From positions 1-36,082 of the forward strand of contig JASMGX010000014.1 in NCBI GenBank assembly GCA_030751095.1: a stretch of DNA of 36,082 nucleotides, written 5' to 3'. Position 1 is the stretch's first letter. Every line of letters starts with the position of its first letter. Source of the DNA: Pirellulales bacterium (GTDB lineage: Bacteria; Planctomycetota; Planctomycetia; Pirellulales; UBA7805). A program made the translations under genes and the position numbers. Below the pieces are notes generated by a model, which saw only the letters and a program-made list of their open reading frames with translations, was not told the DNA's origin and did no database searches. This document shows, piece after piece, positions 24,019 through 33,287 of this stretch.

Positions 24019-24846
24019 ATGGCAAAAAAAAAGAAGAAAACAACGCGCCTCTATATTTCGCTTGGTGCCATAGCGCTGCTTCTGTTGGTGTGGTTGTTGA
24101 CCCCTTCCGATGCTGGTTTCAAAAAGTCCAACACATGGCAGCGGGCCGCAATTCCGGGACATCTCTCGGTCGCACACGCTTCGCTTGAAAACAACTGTTC
24201 CGCCTGCCACACGGCGGTGACCGGAGTCGATCCGGTCAACTGTATTGCCTGTCATGCCGACAATCAGACATTGCTCCAAAGCCAACCGACGGCGTTTCAT
24301 GCGCACGTCGGGACGTGCAAGGATTGTCACCCTGAGCACCGGGGGCGCGACAAGCGGCCAACCACTATGGACCATGCGGTCTTTGCGAAGGTCGGTGTTT
24401 GGCAAGCCCAGATCGATAATCCGGATGAGGAAAAACAGCGACTCTTTCAACTGCGTGCTACGTTGGAGTACATCCAGCACGAGCCCCTACCCAACGCGCA
24501 CATCCTGCGTGAAGAACTGATTCTCAATTGTGTCACCTGCCATAGTAAGGAGGATCCTCACGCCGGGTATTTCGGAAACGACTGTGCCGTCTGCCATGGA
24601 ACGAGCAACTGGACACTACCGGAATACATTCATCCGCCGGCGAGTTCACGGGATTGCGCCCAATGCCACAAGACGCCTCCGAGCCACTTGAGTTCGATGT
24701 TCACGTCGATGTGTGCCAAATCACTGGGAAAGAAACCACGAAGTATCAAACAGTGCTATGTGTGTCATACGATTTATTCTTGGAACGACTTGAAAGGCGC
24801 ACCCTGGCATCGAAAAACCAAAAGCCACCGGGCATTGCGAGACTGA
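24019..24846 (+). CDS. Membrane-anchored seven-haem cytochrome c
   Basis: The 275-residue protein starts MAKKKKKTTR, then a single uncleaved-looking hydrophobic helix (LYISLGAIALLLLVWLL, 11-27), then a periplasmic domain. Seven CxxCH haem-binding motifs are present: CSACH (60), CIACH (75), CKDCH (100), CVTCH (171), CAVCH (189), CAQCH (213) and CYVCH (246). Many extra His residues (48, 53, 94, 96, 107, 119, 205, 223, 264, 270) could be sixth ligands. A cluster of three haems at the N-terminus and four at the C-terminus is separated by a charged helical linker (about 120-165). The protein resembles cytochromes of the c3/NapC-like multihaem group in style, but I cannot assign an enzyme activity. 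It starts nine bases after the cytochrome b-DUF547 gene and is probably its electron acceptor. Confidence 0.9.
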   Translation: MAKKKKKTTRLYISLGAIALLLLVWLLTPSDAGFKKSNTWQRAAIPGHLSVAHASLENNCSACHTAVTGVDPVNCIACHADNQTLLQSQPTAFHAHVGTCKDCHPEHRGRDKRPTTMDHAVFAKVGVWQAQIDNPDEEKQRLFQLRATLEYIQHEPLPNAHILREELILNCVTCHSKEDPHAGYFGNDCAVCHGTSNWTLPEYIHPPASSRDCAQCHKTPPSHLSSMFTSMCAKSLGKKPRSIKQCYVCHTIYSWNDLKGAPWHRKTKSHRALRD

Positions 24847-24917
24847 ACAGACGGCCTAGCCTGCCAGCAAACTGTTTTATTGCGTACAGGCTGCGGCAGG
24901 GTCGGCAATCCTGAAAG

Positions 24918-24935
24918 ATCGGCTCTGGTGCCGAT
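24918..24935. terminator. Hairpin between convergent redox and phosphomutase genes
   Basis: Perfect six-base stem ATCGGC (24918-24923) and GCCGAT (24930-24935) with loop TCTGGT, in the 96-base gap between the cytochrome c stop and the phosphomutase stop. Tails are CTCTT on one side and CTTTC on the other, so only weak intrinsic termination is expected. Placement between two converging genes supports a shared terminator. Confidence 0.4.
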
Positions 24936-24942
24936 GCCCCTC

Positions 24943-26751
24943 TTAGCCTTCAGCATATTTTTGCAGATCGTGCTCCAGGCTGCTGATACGCTGCTCGAGC
25001 ATCGCCTCGATGGCAGAGAGTTCCGCGCCATCTTCCGGAGGGTGGTAGGCGAACATATAAAATTTAATCTTCGGTTCCGTCCCGGAGGGCCGGACCGCCA
25101 CATAGTTTCCATCGGCCTGGAAATCGAGCATGATCAAATCGCCCACCGGGCCGGAAAGGGGTTCCGTGCTTCCATTGGCGAACGTCGTCGTCCCGTGCAG
25201 GTAGTCGCGCGACTGGATCACCTGCATGTCGCCGAGCACCTGCGGGGGCGCCTCGCGCAGGCGGGTCATGACGGCCTTCATCTCCTCCATGCCGGTTTCG
25301 CCATGCTTGTAGACCGATACCGTTTTTTCCGCATGGCAGCCATGGCGGCGAAAGAGAGTAAGAAGCCGGTCGCGGAGCGACTCGCCATTCGCTTTGACAT
25401 CGGCCGCCAGTTCGGCCGCAAGCATGGTCGCCACCGGGCCATCCTTGTCGCGGGCATAGTGGCCGGCCATATAGCCATACGATTCCTCTGCACCGAACGC
25501 AAAATCGAGGGGATTGTGCTCATCGATCGCCATGGCGATCCATTTGAATCCAACCAGAAGATTCCGATACGTCTTGACCCCATACCCATCGGCAATCCTT
25601 CGGAGAAGCTGTGTGGTGACGAGTGTCGTGACCACAAAATTGTCCTCCGAGAGGGTTCCCGCTTGCTGCCGCTTGGAAAGAACATAGTCGCCCAGCAGTC
25701 CGGCAATTTGATTCCCGGTAAAAATTTCCCATTCCCCGTCATGGTCCAGGGTTTTGGGAGCCGCAAAGCCGATGCGGTCGCAGTCCGGATCGGTTGCCAG
25801 TGCCAGATCGGCTCCGATCTGCTTGGCCCGCTCGATGAGGGCGTCAAAAACGACAGCATTCTCGGGATTCGAGACGTGACCGGGCACGTTCGGAAAATCG
25901 CCGTCCGGTGATGCCTGTGGCCCGAATTCTTCAACATCTTCAAATCCATCCCCGGCCAATATGGGCAGAACTGCCGAAGAGCCAACGCCGTGGAGTGGCG
26001 AATACAGGATGGTTGCCCCGCGCGGACCGGGTTGGGCCTGCTCGAGCACGGCCTTCATGTATGCGGCATCTATTTCTTCCTGACAGAAGATGATCCGGCC
26101 ATCGGTCCTTGCAGTCTCGAAATCCACGCGGTCGATCTGCCCCACCTTCATGACGCAGTCGATAACTCCCGCATCGTAGGGTGGTATCAATTGGGCTCCT
26201 GTGTCCCAGTAGGCCTTGAACCCGTTATCGCTCGGTGGATTGTGGCTTGCGGTGATCATAATCCCACAGGAACACTGCTTGTGCCGAACGGCAAACGAGA
26301 GACTCGGGGTGCTGTGGTAGCCATCGAGAAAATAGACCTCAAAGCCAGCAGCGATCATAATCTCAGCGCTCAGACAGGCGAATGTGCGCGAATGGTGACG
26401 GGTGTCGTAGCCGATCGCACAGGCCAGCTTCGCACCGGGGCGGGCCTGACTCTTGACGTAGGTTGCCAGGCCAGAGGCACTTTCACCCATCGTGCGTTCA
26501 TTGATGACGGCGGTGCCGATTTCATACATTTTGCCCCTTCGCCCGCCTGTGCCGAATTCCAGCACTTTCCAAAAGGCCTCGTTGAGTTCGGCAAACTTTT
26601 GCTCTGCAAGATGCTCGCCAATACTCCCGACATAATCTGCGTACCGCGGCTCGGAAAGCCAGTGGCGAATGTTTTCTGCCGCAGATGGTGATATCTGTCC
26701 CGCCTCGCGTGCGGCAGTCAGGTGACTCAGGGCGTTGTCCGCTTGGTCCAT
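24943..26751 (-). CDS. Phosphoglucomutase / phosphomannomutase (alpha-D-phosphohexomutase)
   Basis: Interconverts hexose 1- and 6-phosphates. ATG 26751 (MDQADNALSHLTAAREAG) is chosen because the 87 codons upstream run through the divergent promoter region and lack family match. The 602-residue protein carries the four phosphohexomutase signatures: active-site serine loop ITASHNPPSDNGFKAYWDTG, metal loop ALATDPDCDRIGFA, sugar-binding FAFGAEESYG, and phosphate-binding VRPSGTEPKIKFYMF. GTGGRRGKMYEIGT matches the fold's first strand region in the longer PgcA-type enzymes, as does the roughly 600-residue length, so glucose 1-phosphate is a likely substrate. It is divergent from glmM and convergent with the redox module. 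The family is certain; substrate choice is inferred. Confidence 0.93.
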   Translation of the reverse strand: MDQADNALSHLTAAREAGQISPSAAENIRHWLSEPRYADYVGSIGEHLAEQKFAELNEAFWKVLEFGTGGRRGKMYEIGTAVINERTMGESASGLATYVKSQARPGAKLACAIGYDTRHHSRTFACLSAEIMIAAGFEVYFLDGYHSTPSLSFAVRHKQCSCGIMITASHNPPSDNGFKAYWDTGAQLIPPYDAGVIDCVMKVGQIDRVDFETARTDGRIIFCQEEIDAAYMKAVLEQAQPGPRGATILYSPLHGVGSSAVLPILAGDGFEDVEEFGPQASPDGDFPNVPGHVSNPENAVVFDALIERAKQIGADLALATDPDCDRIGFAAPKTLDHDGEWEIFTGNQIAGLLGDYVLSKRQQAGTLSEDNFVVTTLVTTQLLRRIADGYGVKTYRNLLVGFKWIAMAIDEHNPLDFAFGAEESYGYMAGHYARDKDGPVATMLAAELAADVKANGESLRDRLLTLFRRHGCHAEKTVSVYKHGETGMEEMKAVMTRLREAPPQVLGDMQVIQSRDYLHGTTTFANGSTEPLSGPVGDLIMLDFQADGNYVAVRPSGTEPKIKFYMFAYHPPEDGAELSAIEAMLEQRISSLEHDLQKYAEG

Positions 26752-26867
26752 GTTGTGCGTCCGTGGTCGTGGGTGGGGAACAATTCTCAGTGTGCAATGA
26801 AGCAGGTTGCATTGTGCCGCGCACAGCGCCGAGCGAAAAGGGTACCAATCCGCTGAGATGAAGTCGT

Positions 26868-26896
26868 TTGTAGCCGCACCGACAAACACGTATACT
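26868..26896 (+). promoter_or_regulatory. Predicted sigma-70 promoter of glmM
   Basis: TTGTAG (26868-26873), a 17-base spacer, and TATACT (26891-26896, five of six consensus bases). Transcription would begin near 26903, about 40 bases before the glmM start, in the intergenic space with the divergent phosphomutase. The -35 box matches consensus at only three positions. Confidence 0.45.
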
Positions 26897-26941
26897 GCCG
26901 GGACGAAAATTGCCGGCTTGTGGGTCGGGTGAAACAGTCGA

Positions 26942-28303
26942 ATGGAGAACAATGTGGCCGAACTGATTATCAGTGTATCGGGGTTGAGGGGGATTGTTGG
27001 CGAGACACTCACGCCAGAGATCGCAGTCCGCTACGTTCAAGCATTTGCAGCCGGTTTGGAGGATGGCCCGCTCGTGATCAGTCAGGACGGCCGTGCGACC
27101 GGTCCCGCACTGGCCGCTGCCATTCGGGATGGATTGTTTGCCGCCGGACGCGATGTGATTGACGCAAGCGTGGCTGCCACACCGACCACCGGGATTCTCG
27201 TTCGAGAACATTCTGCCGCCGGCGGCATCCAAATTTCTGCTAGTCACAACCCGGCCGAGTACAACGGTCTCAAATTGTTTGGGGCCGATGGGCGTGTTGT
27301 CCCGGCCTCCGTTGGCCAGCAGGTACTCGATCGCTATCGTTCGGAGTCCTGTTTGTTTTCCGAATCGACTCGGACGCCGAGCAGCTCTCCATGCGAGGAT
27401 ACGACGACGGCGCACTGGGAAAAAATTGCGGCACAAGTCGATGTGGATCGAATCAGAGCGGCTCGCATTTCAGTGCTTCTGGATGCCAATCATGGATCGG
27501 GTGCTCTGCTCGGCGTACGTCTTCTCGAGGAGCTCCATTGCGATGTCACTCTGCTCGGAGGTGTGCCCGATGGCCAATTTGATCATCAGCCGGAGCCGAC
27601 CGCAGAAAATCTCTCCGAGGTTTTGGATACCCTGATCGGCAGTCAGGCGGCGATCGGTTTCTGCCAGGATCCGGACGCCGACCGACTGGCGGTAATCGAT
27701 GAGTGGGGACATTATATCGGAGAGGAATATACGCTCGCGCTTTGTACGGATCATCTCTTGCGCAAGAGTAAGGGGCCAGTCGTGACAAATTGTTCCACAA
27801 GCCGGATGACGCAGGATGTTGCTGCGCGTTTTGGTGTCGCGTTCAGCCGCTCGGCGGTCGGCGAGGCCAATGTGGCCGATGAAATGCTCCGCGTCGGTGC
27901 GGTGATCGGGGGTGAGGGAAACGGTGGCGTGATCCACCCGGAGATTGGCTACGTTCGCGATAGTTTTATTGCCATGGCAATGCTACTCGATGCGATGGCA
28001 GCGCGGCAGTTGCCAATCAGTAGGCTCACAGAAGAACTACCCCACTACGTGATGTCCAAGCAAAAAGTTCCGCTCGAGCGGGAGCAGTTGGCGGATGTCA
28101 TGGCGCGCGTGCAAAGCCACTTCGGGGATGCCGAGGTCAGTGCCCTCGATGGGCTCCGTTTCGACTGGCCGGGAAAATGGGTGCTGGTTCGTGCCAGCAA
28201 TACCGAGCCGATTATCCGCATCATGTCGGAAGCCGAAACCGCCGGAGAGGCGGACCGACTCTGCCAGGAGGTGGAGCATCTCATCGGTGAGGATTCGGCC
28301 TAG
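26942..28303 (+). CDS. glmM: Phosphoglucosamine mutase-like phosphohexomutase
   Basis: The 453-residue protein has the layout of GlmM, which turns glucosamine 6-phosphate into glucosamine 1-phosphate for UDP-GlcNAc and cell-wall synthesis. Seen motifs are SGLRGIVGETLTPE at the start, the active serine (Ser101) in QISASHNPAEYNGLKLF, the metal loop CQDPDADRLAVID, the sugar-binding loop VIGGEGNGGVIHPEIGYVRD, and the phosphate loop RASNTEPIIRIMSE. GEGNGG and RASNTEP are typical of the GlmM/ManB-like branch, including archaeal forms, rather than of the classical E. coli GEQSGH type, so substrate specificity is less certain. ATG 26942 is annotated. A GTG at 26954, six bases after GGAG, is a real alternative start that would drop four residues. 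Confidence 0.8.
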   Translation: MENNVAELIISVSGLRGIVGETLTPEIAVRYVQAFAAGLEDGPLVISQDGRATGPALAAAIRDGLFAAGRDVIDASVAATPTTGILVREHSAAGGIQISASHNPAEYNGLKLFGADGRVVPASVGQQVLDRYRSESCLFSESTRTPSSSPCEDTTTAHWEKIAAQVDVDRIRAARISVLLDANHGSGALLGVRLLEELHCDVTLLGGVPDGQFDHQPEPTAENLSEVLDTLIGSQAAIGFCQDPDADRLAVIDEWGHYIGEEYTLALCTDHLLRKSKGPVVTNCSTSRMTQDVAARFGVAFSRSAVGEANVADEMLRVGAVIGGEGNGGVIHPEIGYVRDSFIAMAMLLDAMAARQLPISRLTEELPHYVMSKQKVPLEREQLADVMARVQSHFGDAEVSALDGLRFDWPGKWVLVRASNTEPIIRIMSEAETAGEADRLCQEVEHLIGEDSA

Positions 28304-28330
28304 TATGCCATTTGGCAATCTGGAGGTGGA

Positions 28331-30289
28331 CTACTCCTCCTCTTCACGAAGTTTGGCCAATACGCTGTAGTCTTCGAGGGTCGATGTGTCTCCAACGGTT
28401 TCCTTGCCGCTGGCAATGTCGCGGAGGAGCCGCCGCATGATTTTCCCACTGCGGGTTTTCGGCAGGGCGGCGGTAAAGTAAATATCGTCGGGTTGGGCCA
28501 GTGCACCGATTTCTTTACGGACGTGCTGTTTGAGCTCCTTGCGTATTTCTTCATCAGGCTCAATCCCGGCGAGGGTCACAAAAACAGCAATCGCCTCTCC
28601 CTTGAGTTCGTGCGGGCGACCGACAGCAGCGGCCTCGGCGACGGAAGGATGGCTCACCAGCGCGCTCTCGACTTCAATCGTACTGAGTCGGTGGCCAGAA
28701 ACATTGAGGACATCATCGATCCGACCCATGATCCAGTAATAACCATCTTCATCGCAGCGGGCATTGTCACCGCAGAGATATTTTCCGGGGACACTCTCCC
28801 AATATTGCTGCTGGTAACGTTCGTCATCTCCCCAAATGCCTCGGAGCATTCCCGGCCAAGGTTGCGTGATGACAAGCCAGCCACCGTTGCCCGCCTCGAC
28901 GCTTGCGCCTGACTCGTCGACAATTTCGGGTATGACGCCGGGCAGCGGTTTGGTGCAACTTCCCGGTTTTGTAGCAATGGCACCCGGTAGCGGACTCATC
29001 ATGATGCCCCCCGTTTCCGTCTGCCACCAGGTATCTACGATCGGGCAGCGCTCCTGGCCGACCACCCGGTGGTACCACATCCAGGCTTCCGGATTGATCC
29101 CTTCGCCAACCGTTCCTAAAAGACGCAAACTGGATAGATCGGATCGTGTGACAAAATCGTCGCCCCATTTGATAAAAGCCCTGATTGCTGTCGGTGCCGT
29201 GTAGAAAATCGTCACGCTGTATCGCTCTACAATTTCCCAGAATCGGCCTTCATCGGGCCAGTTTGGTGCCCCTTCGTACATCACCACGGTCGAGCCGTTG
29301 GACAGAGGGCCATAGACAATGTAACTGTGTCCTGTGATCCAGCCACAATCGGCCGTACACCAGTACACATCATCCTCTTTCAGGTCAAAGACCCAGCGGC
29401 TGGTCATTTTCGTGTAGAGGTTGTAACCCGCCGTTGTATGTTTGATCCCCTTCGGTTTGCCGGTGGAGCCGCTCGTGTAGAGGATAAAGAGCGGATGTTC
29501 GCTGTCGAGTTGTGCTGCCGGGCAGTCGGCCGATGCTTGGTCCATCAGTTCGTCCCACCAATAGTCACGGCCCGGGACCATTTCGACTTCACTTCCAGTA
29601 CGCCGGAGCACAATGCATTTCTCGACAGTCGGTGATTTTGCAAGCGCCGCGTCGACGGTCGCCTTAAGGGGTAGTTCGCTGCCACGTCGCCAGCCCGCAT
29701 CGGCAGTGATTTGCACTTTAGCCTGAGCGTCATTGTTGCGATCGGCAATGGCCGCGCTGGAAAAACCACCGAAGATCACGGAATGGACTGCCCCTACGCG
29801 GGCACAGGCAAGCATGGCGATTGCCAATTCCGGTGTCATCGGCAGATAGATAGAGACCACATCACCAGCTTCGACCCCCTGGCTCTTGAGCACGTTTGCA
29901 AATTTACAAACTTCCTCATGGAGTTGCGCGTAGGTGAGGGTGCGACTGTCGCCCGGCTCACCTTCAAAGATGATCGCGACCTTATCCTTGCGATCTGTCG
30001 AAAGATGGACATCGAGACAATTGTAGGAGGCATTGGTCTCGCCGCCCACGAACCACTTTGCAAGTGGGGGCTGCCAGTCGAGCACCTCGTCAAAGTCTTT
30101 GAACCAATGAAGTTGCTCCTTGCCTAATTTTCCCCAAAAGCCTTCGATATCCTTAGCCGCCTCGTCCCAGAGTGTCTGATACTCTTGGAGCGATCCGATA
30201 TGGGCTTGTGCAGCAAATGCAGCTGGTGGTGGAAACAGACGTTCCTCATGCATGACGGTATTGATCTGGCCAGCGTGTTCGTTTGCCAT
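28331..30289 (-). CDS. acsA: Acetyl-CoA synthetase
   Basis: Activates acetate to acetyl-CoA through acetyl-AMP in the cytosol. ATG 30289, with AGGAG eight bases upstream, gives 652 residues, the normal length for Acs. Motifs seen: [15 protein letters not shown] near the start, the ATP loop [39 protein letters not shown], the hinge segment [20 protein letters not shown], and the C-terminal acetylation-site lysine in [17 protein letters not shown]. The last motif is the known target of regulatory lysine acetylation in bacteria. It lies 46 bases after map in the same direction with no terminator-like hairpin between, so it may be transcribed from the ribosomal operon. It converges with glmM; a 27-base gap containing the short dyad TGCCATTTGGCA separates their stops. 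Confidence 0.97.
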   Translation of the reverse strand: MANEHAGQINTVMHEERLFPPPAAFAAQAHIGSLQEYQTLWDEAAKDIEGFWGKLGKEQLHWFKDFDEVLDWQPPLAKWFVGGETNASYNCLDVHLSTDRKDKVAIIFEGEPGDSRTLTYAQLHEEVCKFANVLKSQGVEAGDVVSIYLPMTPELAIAMLACARVGAVHSVIFGGFSSAAIADRNNDAQAKVQITADAGWRRGSELPLKATVDAALAKSPTVEKCIVLRRTGSEVEMVPGRDYWWDELMDQASADCPAAQLDSEHPLFILYTSGSTGKPKGIKHTTAGYNLYTKMTSRWVFDLKEDDVYWCTADCGWITGHSYIVYGPLSNGSTVVMYEGAPNWPDEGRFWEIVERYSVTIFYTAPTAIRAFIKWGDDFVTRSDLSSLRLLGTVGEGINPEAWMWYHRVVGQERCPIVDTWWQTETGGIMMSPLPGAIATKPGSCTKPLPGVIPEIVDESGASVEAGNGGWLVITQPWPGMLRGIWGDDERYQQQYWESVPGKYLCGDNARCDEDGYYWIMGRIDDVLNVSGHRLSTIEVESALVSHPSVAEAAAVGRPHELKGEAIAVFVTLAGIEPDEEIRKELKQHVRKEIGALAQPDDIYFTAALPKTRSGKIMRRLLRDIASGKETVGDTSTLEDYSVLAKLREEEE

Positions 30290-30335
30290 GGGATTGCTCC
30301 TGCAATGGAAATGACGTGCTTTGTGGTTGGATAAG

Positions 30336-31172
30336 TTATTTTGCAGCAATCGGAAGCAAACAGTCCAGCTCTTCTTGATCGACCGGTGCTGCCGTAAGGA
30401 TTCTTAGACCATCTTCGGTAATCGCAATGGTATGTTCAAAATGCGCGCTCGGCTTACCATCCGCAGTCGACATCGTCCAGTGGTCCGATTCTGCAATGAC
30501 TCGCTTCGTTCCAACATTCACCATCGGCTCGACTGCGATTACGATACCGGGCTCTAACTCAAAATCATCTCTAGACTGTAAGTTTTTGCTGCGATAGTTT
30601 GGTACTTGTGGAGGTTCATGCATGTTCTGACCAATACCGTGCCCGACAAAGTTTTCCACAGCGGTAAAACCGGCATCGTTCACAAAGGTTTGCATTTCGA
30701 CGGCAACCTCACTCCACTTCTTTTTGACGGGAATCAGGTCGATCGCCATTTGCAGCGTTGCAGCAGTAACATCCAGCAGTCGTTGGACCTCCGGATCGAC
30801 CTCTCCGATCGGTAGTGTGACTGCTGAGTCACCACACCACTGATGGATGCGACAACCGGTATCGATACTCAGCACATCGCCTTCTTCAAGAACGCGACGG
30901 CCCGGGATTCCATGAACAACCTGTTGGTTGAGTGAAGTACAGGTCACACCGGGAAAATCAGGTTTTCCAGGCACACTGTTGGGGTAGTTGAGGAAGAGCG
31001 GTTCGGCATCGAGTTGCTCATAATAATCGCGAACTGCCGCATCAATTTCACCGGTGGTCTTTCCCGGCACTGCCAGCGTAGTTGCGATCTGCAGGGCCTG
31101 CCACACGGCCAGACCGGACGGTCGCATCAGATTGATTTCTCGCGATGATTTAAGATTTAATGTGTCCGACAC
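30336..31172 (-). CDS. map: Methionine aminopeptidase, type I
   Basis: Removes the N-terminal methionine from nascent proteins; a two-metal enzyme. The start is GTG 31172 (no strong ribosome site, a GGGG at about 14 bases), giving 278 residues; a downstream ATG at residue 16 is possible. Metal ligands are visible in the standard order: Asp in [17 protein letters not shown] (two Asp), His in [14 protein letters not shown], Glu in [11 protein letters not shown], and Glu in [26 protein letters not shown] contains the substrate-binding His. In many bacteria map follows adk in the spc operon, as here. Confidence 0.96.
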   Translation of the reverse strand: MSDTLNLKSSREINLMRPSGLAVWQALQIATTLAVPGKTTGEIDAAVRDYYEQLDAEPLFLNYPNSVPGKPDFPGVTCTSLNQQVVHGIPGRRVLEEGDVLSIDTGCRIHQWCGDSAVTLPIGEVDPEVQRLLDVTAATLQMAIDLIPVKKKWSEVAVEMQTFVNDAGFTAVENFVGHGIGQNMHEPPQVPNYRSKNLQSRDDFELEPGIVIAVEPMVNVGTKRVIAESDHWTMSTADGKPSAHFEHTIAITEDGLRILTAAPVDQEELDCLLPIAAK

Positions 31173-31229
31173 CTTCTTCTATCCCCACTAAGCACAAATG
31201 TTTTTTTGTATCGTTCGGCTTGAATGATC

Positions 31230-31796
31230 TCAGGCCTCTAGATTTTCTTGACGGACTGCCACGCGGATATGTTCGCGAACTTCCTCGCGAGATCCACTAC
31301 CATCGATCGATTTTATAAGATCTTTTTCGCCGTAATACTGTAGCAGCGGTTCGGTCTGATTGCGGTAGACATGAAATCGGTTTTGGATCGTTTCGGGAGA
31401 ATCATCGCCGCGGCCGCGGTCAACGAGACGCTGCAGGAGTTGGTTTTCATCAACGGTTAATTCCAACACCAGACTCAGTGGCGTACCGCGGCGGGAGAGT
31501 AGTTGGTCAAGCATTTTTGCCTGCTCGAGAGTTCGTGGGAAACCATCGAGCAGAAAGCCGTTTTTGCAGTCTTCTTCATCCAGTCGGGCGTCGACAAGTT
31601 CCATCACAATATCATCGGGAACCAGTTTTCCGTCTTGAATAAAATCCTGAGCCGATTTTCCAATGTCGCTTTTCTGTTCCACCGCTGCTCGCAGCATGTC
31701 ACCCGTTGAGAGATGGGGAATAGCGAGAAAGCTGCTCAGCCACTTGGACTGAGTCCCCTTTCCTGCTCCGGGTGGTCCGACAAACACTAACTGCAT
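31230..31796 (-). CDS. adk: Adenylate kinase, short form
   Basis: Balances ATP, ADP and AMP. The 188-residue protein starts MQLVFVGPPGAGKGTQSKWL (P-loop), with HLSTGDMLRAA and LLDGFPRTLEQAKML for AMP binding and LVDRGRGDDSPETIQNRFHVY for the short lid. The lid lacks the roughly 27-residue insert and the zinc cysteines of long-form enzymes, so this is the short variant. It follows secY by 13 bases and precedes map, the usual spc operon order. It has no clear ribosome site, consistent with coupling to secY. Confidence 0.96.
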   Translation of the reverse strand: MQLVFVGPPGAGKGTQSKWLSSFLAIPHLSTGDMLRAAVEQKSDIGKSAQDFIQDGKLVPDDIVMELVDARLDEEDCKNGFLLDGFPRTLEQAKMLDQLLSRRGTPLSLVLELTVDENQLLQRLVDRGRGDDSPETIQNRFHVYRNQTEPLLQYYGEKDLIKSIDGSGSREEVREHIRVAVRQENLEA

Positions 31797-31809
31797 GGTG
31801 CGAAGGTAC

Positions 31810-33192
31810 TCAAGACCTCTCGAGGAGGCCTTTGTAGTTGCGCATCACCAGATGACTATCGATTTTTTGCACGAGGTCAAAGGCAACGCTAACCGCGATT
31901 AATAAGCCGGTCCCCCCATAAAAACTGGCAACCATCAGAGGAACGTTCATCGCCGCGGAGATAATCGTTGGAATGATAGCCACCAGTGCGAGAAAACCCG
32001 CACCGACGTATGTAATCCTGACCATGACTTTTTCCAGATAATCGATGGTCCGCTTGCCGGGCCGATAGCCCGGGATAAACGTTCCGTAATTTTTCAGATT
32101 TTCAGCCATGTCTTTTGGGTTGAAGGTAATCGCCGTCCAGAAGTAGCAGAAAAAGTAGATCATCACGACATAGAAGAGGTTGTAGGTAAACCCATCGCCG
32201 CGTTCAAAGACCGCCTTTAATTCACCGAGGACTCCGCTGTTTGGGAATCGCGTTGCCAGTTGATTGAACAGGATCATCGGAATCATCAACAAGCTGCTGG
32301 CAAAGATAATGGGCATCACACCAGCTTGATTGACACGAAGGGGCAAATATTGACGTGTGCCGCCGTACACGCGACGTCCACGTACATGCTTTGCACTCTG
32401 TGTGGGAATCCGCCTTTGCCCCTGTGTGATAAAGACAACGCCAAAAATCACCGCAACGAACATGACTGCCAGCACAATCAGATGTTCAATGCCCAGGTTG
32501 CCCGGTGCGCCTCCCAACTGGAAATCCGACTGTTTGATCAACTGATATCCGGCCCCCGGCATTCGGGCAAGAATACCAGCCATGATCAAGAGGCTGATGC
32601 CGTTGCCGATTCCGAACTCATCAATTTGCTCGCCCAACCACATGAGAAATACGGTCCCTGCGGTCATGGTCAAAACGGCTGCAAACTGCCAGCCGAAATT
32701 CGCAAGAAATCCGGACTGCATCGATTCCCAGACAGTTTCATTGATGAGTCGGCTTGCGGGATTATCAGTACTCGCCGAGGCACTTATCAACCAGCGGAGA
32801 TAGAAATAACTTTGGATCAGGCAGAGAACCACCGTTGCATAGCGGGTGTATTCATTGATTTTCTTTTGACCGCTCTCGCCCTCTTTTTTGAGCTCTTCGA
32901 GGGGTTTCCAGACACTTCCGAGCAACTGAAAGATGATCGACGCCGAGATATAGGGCATAATCCCAAGGCCAAAAATAGTGGCCTGATTCAGTTGGCTGGC
33001 ACTAAAGACAGAGACTGCCGCAACCAGATCGGCCAAACCGCCCGTTTCGAAGTGTGCGGTCATCGCCTGCTGATTCACAACCGGCAGAGGGATTTGCCAG
33101 CCGACGCGATAGATGGCCAAAAAGAGCAGCGTTAGAAAAATCTTCTGCCGCAGTTCGGGTATTGTGAAGATGATGCGAAATTTTTCAAACAT
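31810..33192 (-). CDS. secY: Preprotein translocase subunit SecY
   Basis: The ten-helix protein-conducting channel. The 460-residue product begins MFEKFRIIFTIPELRQKIFL. Hallmarks seen: FLAIYRVGWQIPLP, the plug-region FGLGIMPYISASIIFQLL, the charged cytosolic ribosome/SecA loop QGQRRIPTQSAKHVRGRRVYGG, LPLRVNQAGVMPIIFASSLL, and PGYRPGKRTIDYLEKVMVRITYVGA. It ends YKGLLERS, a common C-terminal style. It sits between rplO (95-base gap) and adk. SecG is encoded at 4705-5148. No infA or rpmJ small gene was found in its flanks. Confidence 0.97.
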   Translation of the reverse strand: MFEKFRIIFTIPELRQKIFLTLLFLAIYRVGWQIPLPVVNQQAMTAHFETGGLADLVAAVSVFSASQLNQATIFGLGIMPYISASIIFQLLGSVWKPLEELKKEGESGQKKINEYTRYATVVLCLIQSYFYLRWLISASASTDNPASRLINETVWESMQSGFLANFGWQFAAVLTMTAGTVFLMWLGEQIDEFGIGNGISLLIMAGILARMPGAGYQLIKQSDFQLGGAPGNLGIEHLIVLAVMFVAVIFGVVFITQGQRRIPTQSAKHVRGRRVYGGTRQYLPLRVNQAGVMPIIFASSLLMIPMILFNQLATRFPNSGVLGELKAVFERGDGFTYNLFYVVMIYFFCYFWTAITFNPKDMAENLKNYGTFIPGYRPGKRTIDYLEKVMVRITYVGAGFLALVAIIPTIISAAMNVPLMVASFYGGTGLLIAVSVAFDLVQKIDSHLVMRNYKGLLERS

Positions 33193-33287
33193 TTTGCGAT
33201 CTGTCCTTGATCGTTTCCGATCGCCTTAGTCGTCCTCTTTCAAGCAAGCGGTCACCATGGCGGGCCCGTATGTGCAAGAGCGACCGG

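Noticed and set aside
24880-25911. 343-residue plus-strand open frame
   Set aside because: Antisense to the phosphoglucomutase, which has every family motif; the frame is His/Arg-rich in the way typical of antisense shadows in GC-rich genes and has no family match.
26522-27436. 304-residue minus-strand open frame across the pgm/glmM divergent region
   Set aside because: Overlaps two well-supported genes and the predicted glmM promoter, and matches no family.
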